From Candidatus Obscuribacter sp. (GTDB taxonomy: Bacteria > Cyanobacteriota > Vampirovibrionia > Obscuribacterales > Obscuribacteraceae), in assembly GCA_016718315.1 (NCBI GenBank), contig JADKDV010000005.1:496001-560000 (forward strand): a stretch of DNA of 64,000 nt. The letters run 5' to 3'. Each line of letters opens with the position of its first letter. The first letter of the stretch is position 1. Below are positions 54,248 to 63,985 of the stretch, piece by piece. Both the position numbers and the translations under genes were made by a program. Under the pieces are notes generated by a model. That model was not told where the DNA came from. It was given only the letters and a program-made list of their open reading frames with translations, and searched no databases.

Positions 54248-57200
54248 TCATCTTAGAGCCTGTCTGATATAGAGACTAATAAGCTCATCAGTGGCTTGAG
54301 GACAGGTGTGGCTGACCTTGCCATCGGTTAGGCTCGATAAGGCTTGCTTGCTATTTTGACAGTCAAATTTGATATCTGTGGCTTGAAACAAATCCATCAC
54401 GCGGTGGTTTGCAAATTGTTTGAGATTGCCGTCATATAGCCTGCAGAGACTGAGATATGCTGCTGCTGCTTCCTGGTTAAATGTGCTTTGTCTGCTTTGT
54501 AATTGAGACATCTTTAGTAGAGGTAGGTCTCTGTCTGTTTTGATAAATAGCTGAGCCAATCGCTTGAGCGAGAGCGGCTCCTCGTTAGCTAGATGATAAG
54601 TCTGATTGGCTCCATTTTGATGGAGGATTAGGGCTGCCATAGCCCCCGCGGCCCAGTCTACCGGGGTGATATCCAGCGCTAACTTGCTGCCCAACTCTGT
54701 TAATGCCTCTTGTGGCACGCATCCCAGAGCTCTTAGACCACGTATAAACATAGCCAAAAAGTCGTGACTGCCAGTAGTGCCATCGGCGGTATCACCGGTA
54801 ATCAGTCCAAGGCGGTAGGTATTGAGATTAAAGCTCTGGCTTGATAACTTACGCAGAGCTACTTCGGCAATCCATTTGCTCTGGCCATAGCCGCCCCAGA
54901 TTGTCTCTGTGTCGTCCAGGCAATCGCTCTCCATTGCCCTACCTGTGTTTTTATCCGTGCTGACAAAGACTGATAGAGTGGAGGCATAATGCATGTTTTT
55001 ACTTTTGCCAGTCAATGCCAGTCTGGCTAGATTGAGGCTGCCTGCGACATTGTCGTCTTTGAGTAAGTTATAGGGCTGGACCATATTGACCCGGGCCGCT
55101 AGATGGACGATACAATCCACGGTAGCAGCGAGATGCTGGTACTGGACTGTGCTTAAGCCAAAAGTCGGCGATAAAATATCGCCAGCGAGTGGTAGCAGGC
55201 GCTTTTGTTTTATTGCCCCTGTGATTTGCTCTCTGTCACTGGCTGTGGCCGCGGCAATCAGTCTTTGTCCGGCCGCTAGGTCGTCGTCTGCTCTGACCAG
55301 GGCATAGATGACTCGGTCATTGTCTGGGCAAGGTTGTGCTAGTAACAGCTGTAATATACGCGCGCCCAAAAATCCAGTAGCACCAGTGACAAGTAAGCAG
55401 TTACTGGTCTTTTGCTTGTCTTTAGGGCGGCTCGCGGCGATTGTCTCTAGCTCTTTAAACAGCGGGCTATCAAATACATCCTGACGCAAATAGTTGGCTT
55501 TTAGTGCGTCTCGATTGTGGTCACTATCAGTCCCCTGCGCTTTGCTGTCACGACTGATAGTGGCGACGAGTGTTTTGATTGTGGGATTTTGAAATATTGT
55601 ATGCGGTGATATCTCAACGCCCAGGCTGGAGAGAGTCGCCGAAAGCTCAATAACTGCCAGGCTATCGAGTCCTAGATCAAAGAGATTGTCTTCGTCTTGT
55701 AAATGGTCATAGCCCAGTAGTTGCTCCACTGCCTGACTTAATTTTTGTGCCAATTCTGATTGAGTACCAGCCCCTGGACGGCTCTGATTGATTGTCCTGG
55801 TGAGAGCGATTTGTCCTAGCGCCTTGACGTCAACTTTGCCGCTTGTGGTCTCGGGCATGCTCTCTATCCACTGGTAGCGCTGTGGCAACATCCAGCGAGG
55901 CAGGCTCTTTGTCAGATGCTCTCTTAGTTCAATACTGTCAGGGCGTTTTTGCTCGCTATTACTTGCCTGGACAAAGGCCACCAGGACATGGCGCTCTGGA
56001 TTGTCTGGCATGCTTCTTTTGAGTACAGCTGCCCGGGCAATTTGTTTGTGTTCGGCTAGATGCTTTTCGATTTCTTCGGGCTCAATCAAAAGTCCTCTTA
56101 GCTTGAGCTGTCTATCTACTCTGCCTAAAAACTCATAATTACCATCAGCTGTCTCTACGACAGTATCGCGACTGAGATAGTAGCGCTCACCGTTTATGGT
56201 GACAAAGCGTTCGTTTGTGAGAGATGGATTGTTTAGATAACCGCGTGCCAGTCCGCTGCCGCTGATATACAATTCACCAGCCGTGCCTGCATCTACAGGT
56301 TTGCCATGGGCGTCCACAACTATGTATTTGATACCATTTATCGGTTTGCCAATTAGTGGTGCCTGCCATAGGTCGGACAGACAGTGCGTCCAGCTTGTAC
56401 AAACAGTGGCTTCTGTCGGTCCATAGACACATATCAGTCTGAGCTTTTTGGCAAAGGCTGTGACAACATCTCTAGGACAGACTTCGCCGCCAATCACAAT
56501 TGACTTTAGACAGTCTGGTAATAGCTCCGGGTCCATCAGTCTCAGCGCACTTGGCGGTATGTCTACATAGGTGATGCCACGGGCTTTGATCAGGTCAAAT
56601 AATGCTTTGCCAGGTGTGAGATCTGCTGGTTGCTCTATGTATAGTGTGGCGCCAGCCGCAAGAGCAGTGCCAAAATCCGAAATAGAAGCGTCAAAGTTTG
56701 TGGATAGATAAAATAGTGAGCGCGTATTGCCGTCTATGGCAAAGGCGCTGATTTGCTCATCAAGCAGATTGACCAGACCTCTATGCTCGACCAGTACACC
56801 TTTGGGCTGACCTGTACTACCAGAGGTAAAAATCACATAGGCGAGGTCTTGCGGCGCTAGTTTTGCTGGACAAAAAGCATTTGACTCCAGGTGCAGATTG
56901 CTAGCACAACTCTTATCGACATCGGCATTAGTGTCTATGATTTGACCTATGCCCAGGGGCTTGTAATTGTCCGGGGCCTCAAGCGGCATCAAAAGCAGCT
57001 CAGGCAAAAGTGCTTGAAGTTTGGAGCGCTCGCTGGTTGGAACAAAGGCCCCAATCACATGACCGCCATTAAATGCGAGCGACTCTTTTAATATATGGGC
57101 AACACGCTCCAGAGGCATGGTGGTGTCCACAGGTACAAACGCCGCTCCTGCCATCCATGTGCCCAGGACCGCCGCTAGATATTGATATGACTTGGGTAGA

Positions 57201-57394
57201 GCAATAGCTACGATACATTCTTTGCCAATACCGGCATGTTTAAGACAGGACGCCATGTAGCTAGCGTCTTGCCAGAGCTGCTTGTAACTATAAGTATCTG
57301 TGCCACAGACTACCACTGCTGCATGGTCCGGGCGACTGTGTACGACCTTGGCCAGTCTGTCCAATATCGTCAGTGGTGCCAGGCTTGTGGTCAT
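54248..57394 (-). CDS. A-T-R NRPS-like enzyme (adenylation, carrier, thioester reductase)
   Basis: 1048 aa. Adenylation domain (1-~540): FTSGSTGQPKGV near 190, NFDASISDFG, YGPTEATVC and a final GKVDVKALG lysine motif. Carrier domain: phosphopantetheine Ser578 in DLGLDSLAVIEL. Reductase domain (~665-1000): LVTGATGFLGARIL and catalytic Tyr/Lys in GGYGQSKWIAE. Such enzymes activate one amino or carboxylic acid and release it as an aldehyde or alcohol. Conservation of Asp in FDAS suggests an alpha-amino acid substrate, but the pocket is unusual and the substrate cannot be assigned. The start overlaps the methyltransferase stop by 4 nt: one operon with the methyltransferase and asparagine synthetase genes. 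Confidence 0.85.
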   Translation of the reverse strand: MTTSLAPLTILDRLAKVVHSRPDHAAVVVCGTDTYSYKQLWQDASYMASCLKHAGIGKECIVAIALPKSYQYLAAVLGTWMAGAAFVPVDTTMPLERVAHILKESLAFNGGHVIGAFVPTSERSKLQALLPELLLMPLEAPDNYKPLGIGQIIDTNADVDKSCASNLHLESNAFCPAKLAPQDLAYVIFTSGSTGQPKGVLVEHRGLVNLLDEQISAFAIDGNTRSLFYLSTNFDASISDFGTALAAGATLYIEQPADLTPGKALFDLIKARGITYVDIPPSALRLMDPELLPDCLKSIVIGGEVCPRDVVTAFAKKLRLICVYGPTEATVCTSWTHCLSDLWQAPLIGKPINGIKYIVVDAHGKPVDAGTAGELYISGSGLARGYLNNPSLTNERFVTINGERYYLSRDTVVETADGNYEFLGRVDRQLKLRGLLIEPEEIEKHLAEHKQIARAAVLKRSMPDNPERHVLVAFVQASNSEQKRPDSIELREHLTKSLPRWMLPQRYQWIESMPETTSGKVDVKALGQIALTRTINQSRPGAGTQSELAQKLSQAVEQLLGYDHLQDEDNLFDLGLDSLAVIELSATLSSLGVEISPHTIFQNPTIKTLVATISRDSKAQGTDSDHNRDALKANYLRQDVFDSPLFKELETIAASRPKDKQKTSNCLLVTGATGFLGARILQLLLAQPCPDNDRVIYALVRADDDLAAGQRLIAAATASDREQITGAIKQKRLLPLAGDILSPTFGLSTVQYQHLAATVDCIVHLAARVNMVQPYNLLKDDNVAGSLNLARLALTGKSKNMHYASTLSVFVSTDKNTGRAMESDCLDDTETIWGGYGQSKWIAEVALRKLSSQSFNLNTYRLGLITGDTADGTTGSHDFLAMFIRGLRALGCVPQEALTELGSKLALDITPVDWAAGAMAALILHQNGANQTYHLANEEPLSLKRLAQLFIKTDRDLPLLKMSQLQSRQSTFNQEAAAAYLSLCRLYDGNLKQFANHRVMDLFQATDIKFDCQNSKQALSSLTDGKVSHTCPQATDELISLYIRQALR

Positions 57395-58158
57395 CTGGCA
57401 ACAGCCAGACAGCGTACCGAGTCGCTACTTAGCGCCTGTCCGTCAAAACCGCCGTATAGTGCTACTGTCTCAAAGCCTGCTTTTAAGAGCATCTCTTTGA
57501 CCTGATGCGGCAGGTAAATCGCCAGGGAGCTATTGCGAGTGGTGCGGGTGCCATCGGGCTGGATAAAGGTCCACTGCTGCAAAAGCCGTCCATTTAGATG
57601 ATCGAGCGTAGATTGGCGGGTAACTGTTATTGGTCCACTTACTGTCTCTAAGTGCTTGACTATATGCTTGCGAAAAACGCCTAAAATACTATACATATTG
57701 GGATAGTCCAGGACAAATGGCGCGCCAGCTTTGAGGCTAGCGTGGGCCTGGTTTAGCATGGCTTGATTGACGCTATCATCAGCGTAACCAAAGCTAGTAT
57801 ATAAGTTGACAGCGATATCACAGGCGGTATCAGGTAAAAATTCTGTGGCATCAGCGAGATGATAACTTGCCCTGCTGCTTGCTGGTAGTGCGGCTGCTCT
57901 TCTTTTGGCTTCGTCTATAAACTGGGGGCAGATATCGACGCCAGTAACTTTTACTGATTGAGCTGCTAGAGGCAGGCTGACCGAGCCGACACCGCAGCAT
58001 TGATCAAAGAGATGGGTGTTTTTGTCGAGACTAACTAGTCCATGCAAAAACTGCAAAATTGGCTCCAGGTCCTCTCTATGGGCCTGGTCCAGGTAGGCGA
58101 TAAAAGGTGTGTCTTGATAAAAGGACTGCCACCACTTGTCTTTTGCCGTATCAATCAA
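57391..58158 (-). CDS. Class I SAM-dependent methyltransferase
   Basis: 255 aa. The SAM-binding motif DQCCGVGSVSLPLA (about residue 54) and the acidic VTGVDICPQFIDEAKRRA segment mark a class I methyltransferase, similar to the methyltransf_25/11 group. It lies between and overlaps (4 nt each side) the asparagine-synthetase and A-T-R genes, so it probably methylates the same small product. The acceptor is not predictable. Confidence 0.85.
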   Translation of the reverse strand: MIDTAKDKWWQSFYQDTPFIAYLDQAHREDLEPILQFLHGLVSLDKNTHLFDQCCGVGSVSLPLAAQSVKVTGVDICPQFIDEAKRRAAALPASSRASYHLADATEFLPDTACDIAVNLYTSFGYADDSVNQAMLNQAHASLKAGAPFVLDYPNMYSILGVFRKHIVKHLETVSGPITVTRQSTLDHLNGRLLQQWTFIQPDGTRTTRNSSLAIYLPHQVKEMLLKAGFETVALYGGFDGQALSSDSVRCLAVAR

Positions 58159-60091
58159 AGGGCAAACCTCTCTTTGAGTGCAAGATATGATAGTGCAGTC
58201 ATAAAGACCGGGTCAACTGCGCTACGCTCATCATCTGGCATGGACTCTAGCTTATCAAAGAGGCTCAAGACTTTGTTTTGATCATAAAAGGGCAGGTCGC
58301 CAAATGCTTTGCTACTTAATTTGGCTCTGACCAGGCTTGCTACTTTGTTGTCTGCAAAGCGACTGACCGGAGGCGCTACAAAGGGATGCTTGTGGCGTTC
58401 ATAGATGGTCGTTGTCAGATAGGGTTTGAGTGCTTCTTTGAGGATGTACTTTTCGATGGCACCATTTATCTTGAGACTGAGTGGCAGCTTGCGCAAAAAT
58501 TCAAACAATATATGATCCAAAAACGGCAGGCGTCCCTCAAGTGATTGCCCCATTTCGACACCGTCTCCTAAGGTGCGCAGGATGTAATTGGCCAGGGCAG
58601 TTTTGCTCCAGATGTAGAGTGATTGATTGACTGGATGGCGTCCTTTGAGTTGACCGGCTATGTCAAAGCCGTCAAGCAGGTCTCCATAAGCATCGTTGCC
58701 TCTAAACGGCTCGATAAAATCCGCATTTGCCACAGAGAGAATTTTATAGCCCAGTGTGCCTTTTGCCTGGAGAAATGCTGGTATATAACCCAGTCTTTGT
58801 TGCAATACTTGCAGGTCTAGAGATTGTCCTGCCGCTAGCATGATGCCTTTAGACATCGGGTTGGCTGCGTGTAAGTCTCGTAGTTTATTGGTATCACCTG
58901 CCAGACTGAGCAAATCTTGTCTTAGATGGGGATAGCCGGCTAGCACTTCATCTGAGCCTTCGCCGGTGAGAGATACTCTAAAGCCCTCATTATGGATTGC
59001 TTTATTAAGCATGTGCTTGGCGCTGAGATGACCGTTGACCGCCAGTCCTTCGCTAAAATAGCAAGCATCACTGAGGTGCTCAATGATATCGAGGGCGGTG
59101 ACTGGCACCTGGTGCAAAGTACCGCCTGCCTTTTGGGCCATGGCGCTAGCGATAGCCAGCTCATCGTAGCCCTCCTGGTCAAAAGTAACTGTAAAACAAT
59201 GCACTGGCTTTGTGGTGTTTTTGGCGGCCATAGCCAGTACCGACGCTGAGTCTAGCCCGCCGGATAGATGGCAGACCACCGGGAATTCTGAAAACAGCCT
59301 GAGTCTTACGCTCTCTTCAAAGAGTCTGGCAAATTCTTCTATATACTCTTGCTCGTCTGCGGGGCTAAGTGGTGCCCCGGTCCCGCATTATCTATTGGAT
59401 AATCAAGATCAAAATAGCGGTGGATAGCAAAGCTACCGTCCTCAATAATGAGCATATGACCGGGTGGCAGTTGTTTGATATTGGCAAATACTGTGCGGTC
59501 TGGCAGCGTGTATTGCATGTTGAGTGTGTGCCAGACTGACTGCTCATCAAAGGCATTGGGAATACCCATAGCAAATAGTGCTTTGGCTTCTGATGCTAGA
59601 TAAAGCCTGCCATCATATACGGTGTAACAAATGGGCTTGATGCCAAAGCGATCACGCGCTATTACCAGTCGGTCTAGCTTTTTGTCGTAGAGTGCCAGGG
59701 CAAATTCGCCCCGCAAATGCTGCACAAAGTCCAGTCCATGCTCTTCATAGAGATGCACTGCTATTTCGGCATCAGATGCTGTCGCTATATTATGTCCGCG
59801 CTGTTTTAACTCTGCGGCTATGCGCACGTGGTCGTACAATTCGCCATTGACGATAATTTGTAATGTTTGATCTTCGTTGGCAATTGGCTGCTCGCCGTCA
59901 GCTACAGCTACGATGGCCAGTCTGGCATGCCCAAGAGCCACAGTGGCGTTGTCATTGAGCCAGCACTTTTGACTATCCGGTCCGCGGTGCTGGATCTTGC
60001 TGAGAGCCCCGTCTATCAGTGCTCTTGTGATAGCAGAGGCACTCGATTTGCTACTTCTATCCAGATTGGCAACGCAAACGATTCCGCACAT
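58155..60091 (-). pseudogene. asnB: Glutamine-dependent asparagine synthetase (AsnB family) with a frameshift
   Basis: N-terminal class II glutaminase domain with catalytic Cys2 (MCGIVCVANL) and the HRGPDSQ motif; then a synthetase domain with the PP-loop HLSGGLDSASVLAM. The frame breaks near 59374-59380: the first part ends HHLAPQTSKSI, while the sequence in the other frame reads GAPLSPADEQEYIEEF directly into the synthetase domain. One extra base in the short GC run CCGGGG would restore a single ~645-aa protein. Everything else is intact, so sequencing error, recent mutation or programmed shift are all open. It is the first gene of the A-T-R operon; AsnB-like amidotransferases often amidate or build amides in small-molecule pathways. 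Confidence 0.8.
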
Positions 60092-60112
60092 TTAGTCTTT
60101 GTGTGTCCTGCT

Positions 60113-62425
60113 TTAATAGTGTAGATCTGTGGTGCCAGTTTTTATACCGGGCTTTAGTTCTTTTATTTTATTGAGCAAATCAATTTCGTCCTTGCTGTTT
60201 CCAGCGTTGAGCACTCGTAAATTGGGCAGTCGCGCCAGGCAATCGGCGGTGTTTGCCGGTAGGTGTGGGGACTTGATGTTGAGTTGTTCGAGGTTGGTTA
60301 AATTGCTCAAGCTTCTCATATTGCATTTGCTCAAATCTGTGCCTACTAGATTGAGATACTTGAGAGAGTGGATTGAAGTGATATTGGAGAAGTCTTTAGG
60401 GCTTATGGGACTTTCTTCCAGGTTTAGTATTTTTAGTCTCGGGTTTTGCTTTAGCGCCTCAATCAGGGCGCTTGCACCATCAGCATAGGAAAAGACAACT
60501 GCCTCAAGTTTGGGAAGAGTTTTAATCCCCGTCAGTTGATCTCCCTTCAGTTTGCATCTTTCGATGTACAGTGATTCTAGATCTTTCATTTTGCAAATAG
60601 TGTCACAAGCTTTTTGCGTATATCCTTTGGAATTGAAAAGTCTTAGCTCTTTGAGTCCAGGTAATTTACTTGCCACCATTACCATTTCATCAGTGCCATT
60701 AAAGCGCAGGCTGACTGATTCAAAGTCGCCTGACTGGAAACGCTCAAGATATGCCGGATACTTTGTCAACGCTATCGATGGCATAAAGAGCAGCTTTGTT
60801 TGAACAGGAAAAGACCTGGTGCCTCTTGCTTTAATTGGTATCGATTTATAGCCTTTGATATTGCTATCGAATTCTGAAATCGCTCCCAGGGCGAAGTCTT
60901 TGGGAAATTCAAAACAGCGTGTCTTTTGACCGTTTTGCATCTTAATCGAAGAGTAAAAGCCTTTATCAGATATGGATTTTGGTGCGGTAGTGGGGATTTC
61001 TGCCCCGCCGTCAAAATCGTCCATGTCTTCAAATTGGTCCATGTTTTTTTTAAGTGACGTATCCAGTGGGATTGATGTCACATTGACTGATGGCAGCTTG
61101 GTCGTTGCTGTTGCGACTGGTTTGCTGGCTGGCGGCATCAGAATGAAATAGGCACAAGCGCCTCCACCAGCGACAGCAATTGTTGCTGCTAGCACTATAA
61201 AAATATTGAGACTGCGATTGGCTCGGCGACTGCCTGTCTCACCCTGTGACCCGGTTTCAACCTGATCCTGCATTGGGCTGCTGCTATACGGTCTTGTTAT
61301 CTTGGCCGTACCCGCACTCTCTCCTCGGTCTAGGTACGCACCACTGGCAGTGCTGCGCAGTTTATCTTGCGGTCCGGTGGGATCGACAAACAGTGTCCCT
61401 CTATCTGTACTTTGTCCCTGTCGTCCAGTATTGCCATCGTTTTTGCCTGTGAGCCAGAGGGTCTCGTTGTTATTGTTGGCTTGTCCCTTATTCTCGTTTA
61501 AATTGAGGTAGGGCAACGCATTGAGGTCTTTGCCTTCCAGGATTTTGTTGAGATCCTGTTTTAGTTGCTCCATGGATTGATATCTGTCCATGGGCTCTTT
61601 GGCCAGTGCTTTGGCGATGAGAAACTCTGCTGACTCTGGGAACTTTGTGCCGTGAGATGCTTTTTCTAGAGTGGGAGGTACATCGTTTTGATGCATCATC
61701 ATTGTTTCCATAGAATTGATGCCGCGAAAAGGCGGTGTACCGGTAAGACTCTCAAATAGCGCACATCCCAGTGAGTATATGTCGCTGCGTCCATCTACTC
61801 TGAGGCCCATGCACTGCTCAGGGCTCATATAAAAGGGAGTGCCAAAGACTTCGCCTACTTTGGTTAGCTGTTGGTTTTTGGGATCTTTGGCATCAGAAAG
61901 TTTAGCAATACCAAAGTCTACAATTTTGACCGAGACGCCTGATGGCTCAGGCTCTTTGAGTAGAAAAATATTGTCAGGTTTGATATCTCGGTGGACGATA
62001 CCCTTTTTGTGGGCATAGCCAAGCCCATCGCAGACCTGCGTAAATATAGGGATCGCTTCTTGCAGGCTGAGGACTTCTACTCGGTTGAGTCTGTCAAAGA
62101 GGCTCTCGCCGCTCAGTAAGTCCATTACGTAATAGGGCAAAAAGTCGTTGTGTATGCCCAGATTGTAAATTACCACCACATTGGGATGGCTCATTCTGGC
62201 TATTGATTGTGCTTCTACCTGAAACCTGCGCCAGGACTCTTCTGTTACCTGGTTTTCGTTGAGGGTTTTGAGAGCATACTCGCGTGGCATCATCTCATGC
62301 TGTGCGCGATAGACTTTGCCCATGGCGCCTTTGCCGATAAAGTTGATGATGCGGTAATTGCCGCCGACTATGTCGCCTGGCTTAAACGAATAGTCAGCGC
62401 GGTGACTGTCATCAGGGTTGGGCAT
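60113..62425 (-). CDS. Membrane Ser/Thr protein kinase with extracytoplasmic leucine-rich repeats
   Basis: 770 aa. An active-looking Hanks-type kinase: glycine loop GKGAMGKV (31-38), Lys53, HRDIKPDN (145-152), DFG (170-172) and SPEQ (201-204). A low-complexity juxtamembrane linker (~305-405) leads to one transmembrane helix (about 406-430), and the outer part ends in leucine-rich repeats (about 600-760: LPKLEAVVFSYADG, SLKYLNLVGTDLSKC, NLRVLNAGNSKDE). This is a PknB-like receptor with an LRR sensor instead of PASTA domains. It overlaps the upstream collagen-like gene by 14 nt, suggesting a shared transcript and function. Confidence 0.9.
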   Translation of the reverse strand: MPNPDDSHRADYSFKPGDIVGGNYRIINFIGKGAMGKVYRAQHEMMPREYALKTLNENQVTEESWRRFQVEAQSIARMSHPNVVVIYNLGIHNDFLPYYVMDLLSGESLFDRLNRVEVLSLQEAIPIFTQVCDGLGYAHKKGIVHRDIKPDNIFLLKEPEPSGVSVKIVDFGIAKLSDAKDPKNQQLTKVGEVFGTPFYMSPEQCMGLRVDGRSDIYSLGCALFESLTGTPPFRGINSMETMMMHQNDVPPTLEKASHGTKFPESAEFLIAKALAKEPMDRYQSMEQLKQDLNKILEGKDLNALPYLNLNENKGQANNNNETLWLTGKNDGNTGRQGQSTDRGTLFVDPTGPQDKLRSTASGAYLDRGESAGTAKITRPYSSSPMQDQVETGSQGETGSRRANRSLNIFIVLAATIAVAGGGACAYFILMPPASKPVATATTKLPSVNVTSIPLDTSLKKNMDQFEDMDDFDGGAEIPTTAPKSISDKGFYSSIKMQNGQKTRCFEFPKDFALGAISEFDSNIKGYKSIPIKARGTRSFPVQTKLLFMPSIALTKYPAYLERFQSGDFESVSLRFNGTDEMVMVASKLPGLKELRLFNSKGYTQKACDTICKMKDLESLYIERCKLKGDQLTGIKTLPKLEAVVFSYADGASALIEALKQNPRLKILNLEESPISPKDFSNITSIHSLKYLNLVGTDLSKCNMRSLSNLTNLEQLNIKSPHLPANTADCLARLPNLRVLNAGNSKDEIDLLNKIKELKPGIKTGTTDLHY

Positions 62426-63308
62426 TACTGATGGCCTGCTCTAAAAGTGCTTGTTTGCCTCGCTTTTTGGCTGTAGCTTGAAGCGCATTTATTTGATTGC
62501 ACAGAGTGGTGATATCACTGCGACACTGCTGCATTTTTTGCAACATCTCAGCGTGATTATTTCTTTTGAGATCTGAGAGCTCTTTGATAAAAACTTCGTT
62601 TTGTGGTTCGGCCGCCAAAATATTATCGGCTTTGAATTTTTTTTGACCATATAAAAGTTGTTTGCCTGCTTTGACCTGGGTCAAAAGCATTTTGCGCAGT
62701 TCAATCCATCTTTGACCTTCGCTAAAAATCTGCTGCGCGCCTATTGGATCGTTGACATACTGGTCAAAGTCTTGGGCACTCCAGGTCTTGATGGTTTCGG
62801 GCGCTTTGTGGGCAAAGACAAAATCGCGTTCTTCCTGTGACATGGGCATAGGTCTTGCCAGAAGCATTTCTTCCTGGGTCCACTCATGATCATTGCCAGT
62901 GGCATTAATAGAGACTGTATCTCCAGACGATACCGGGCTATCTGGATTGTCTGTGCCAGGTGCGCTACCAGGTGCTCCGTCCGACCCCGCCGAGCCAGCA
63001 TATCCCGGAGAGCTGCCACCTGGGGCTTGACCGTCCATGCCAGAGCTGCCTGGATTGCCAGCGCCACTGACACCGGGCTCACCGGTCATATCGCCTACAC
63101 CACTGCCTCCTGCCGCTCCAGGGTAATCTGGGGAGGAGCCGTTGACTACTCCGCCTGGCGAGGGGGTCGTCTCTGACCCTGAGGACGCATTGCCTGGGCT
63201 GGTCTGACTTTGTTGACTTTGAGCCTGGTTATGCAGACTAAAGACCGCAATGCAGGAGGCCCCTGCCAGGGCAAATGTCACCAGGATGATTTTATTTGTG
63301 CGAGTCAT
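62412..63308 (-). CDS. Secreted or anchored protein with collagen-like Gly-rich region
   Basis: 298 aa. A hydrophobic N-terminal segment (residues 6-25; GASC could be a lipobox-like site) precedes a Gly/Ser/Pro-rich region (~35-135) with short irregular Gly-x-x stretches (GSSGMDGQAPGG). The C-terminal ~150 residues are helical and charged, with coiled-coil character (EMLQKMQQCRSDITTLCNQI). No enzyme motif. It probably displays the helical domain outside the membrane, next to the LRR kinase with which its gene overlaps. Confidence 0.7.
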   Translation of the reverse strand: MTRTNKIILVTFALAGASCIAVFSLHNQAQSQQSQTSPGNASSGSETTPSPGGVVNGSSPDYPGAAGGSGVGDMTGEPGVSGAGNPGSSGMDGQAPGGSSPGYAGSAGSDGAPGSAPGTDNPDSPVSSGDTVSINATGNDHEWTQEEMLLARPMPMSQEERDFVFAHKAPETIKTWSAQDFDQYVNDPIGAQQIFSEGQRWIELRKMLLTQVKAGKQLLYGQKKFKADNILAAEPQNEVFIKELSDLKRNNHAEMLQKMQQCRSDITTLCNQINALQATAKKRGKQALLEQAISNAQP

Positions 63309-63428
63309 GCTTGGTTTTTACCCCGCCAATGGCGGCTCCTAACCAGTAAGTAAGGGCTGATTGATTGGAAGTCTTTAAGGCAAAGAACGGCTTGTCGCGC
63401 CACAATGCACTAACTTGTGGAGAAGGCT

Positions 63429-63977
63429 ATGTCGAGACTTTTGCTTGTGGTATTGATTATCTGTCTATCTGGCGCTGAGCCGGTGTGGTCTGACGACCTG
63501 GTAAAAGATAGCAGTCTTGACGCCGATACACAATCCACTGAGACACAAGCTGTGGCTGAACCCCCGGCAAAAGCGGGAGAGTTAAAAGCAATACCGGTGA
63601 GCCGACCTGCGAACAAAGCCAAAGTTGCCACGCCAGTAAGTGAGTGCGTTGCGCGAGAGACAAAGGCGGTTGCTGCTAGCAAAGGTCCAAAATTTCACGG
63701 CATGGCTGACTACTATCACCACAGTATGTATGGCAATAAGACCGCCTCTGGCAAAGTCTTGCATAAACATCTCAAGACTGCCGCCCACAGGACCCTGCCC
63801 TTTGGCACCAAGGTGCGGGTGACCAATAAATCAAATGGCAAATCTTGTGTCGTTGTTGTAAACGACCGTGGGCCCTTTACGCCCAGCAAAATTATTGATC
63901 TTTCGCATGCAGCAGCGGTGGAGCTTGGTATGCTACAAGCTGGTACCTGCAAAGTTACCTGCGAAGTCCTCGATTAG
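63429..63977 (+). CDS. rlpA: RlpA-like double-psi beta-barrel protein
   Basis: 182 aa from ATG 63429 (GGAGAAGG upstream; GTG 63417 is also open). Signal peptide in the first ~20 residues, a polar linker, then the DPBB domain: HGMADYYHH, NKTASGKVL, RTLPFGTKVRVTNKSNGKS and VVVNDRGPF, ending in IIDLSHAAAVELGM. These are the RlpA family landmarks, including the catalytic-type Asp in NDRGPF. RlpA acts on naked glycan strands at the septum in some species; this copy lacks a SPOR domain and a clear lipobox. Expected to be periplasmic. Confidence 0.85.
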   Translation: MSRLLLVVLIICLSGAEPVWSDDLVKDSSLDADTQSTETQAVAEPPAKAGELKAIPVSRPANKAKVATPVSECVARETKAVAASKGPKFHGMADYYHHSMYGNKTASGKVLHKHLKTAAHRTLPFGTKVRVTNKSNGKSCVVVVNDRGPFTPSKIIDLSHAAAVELGMLQAGTCKVTCEVLD

Positions 63978-63985
63978 GTGTCCTT

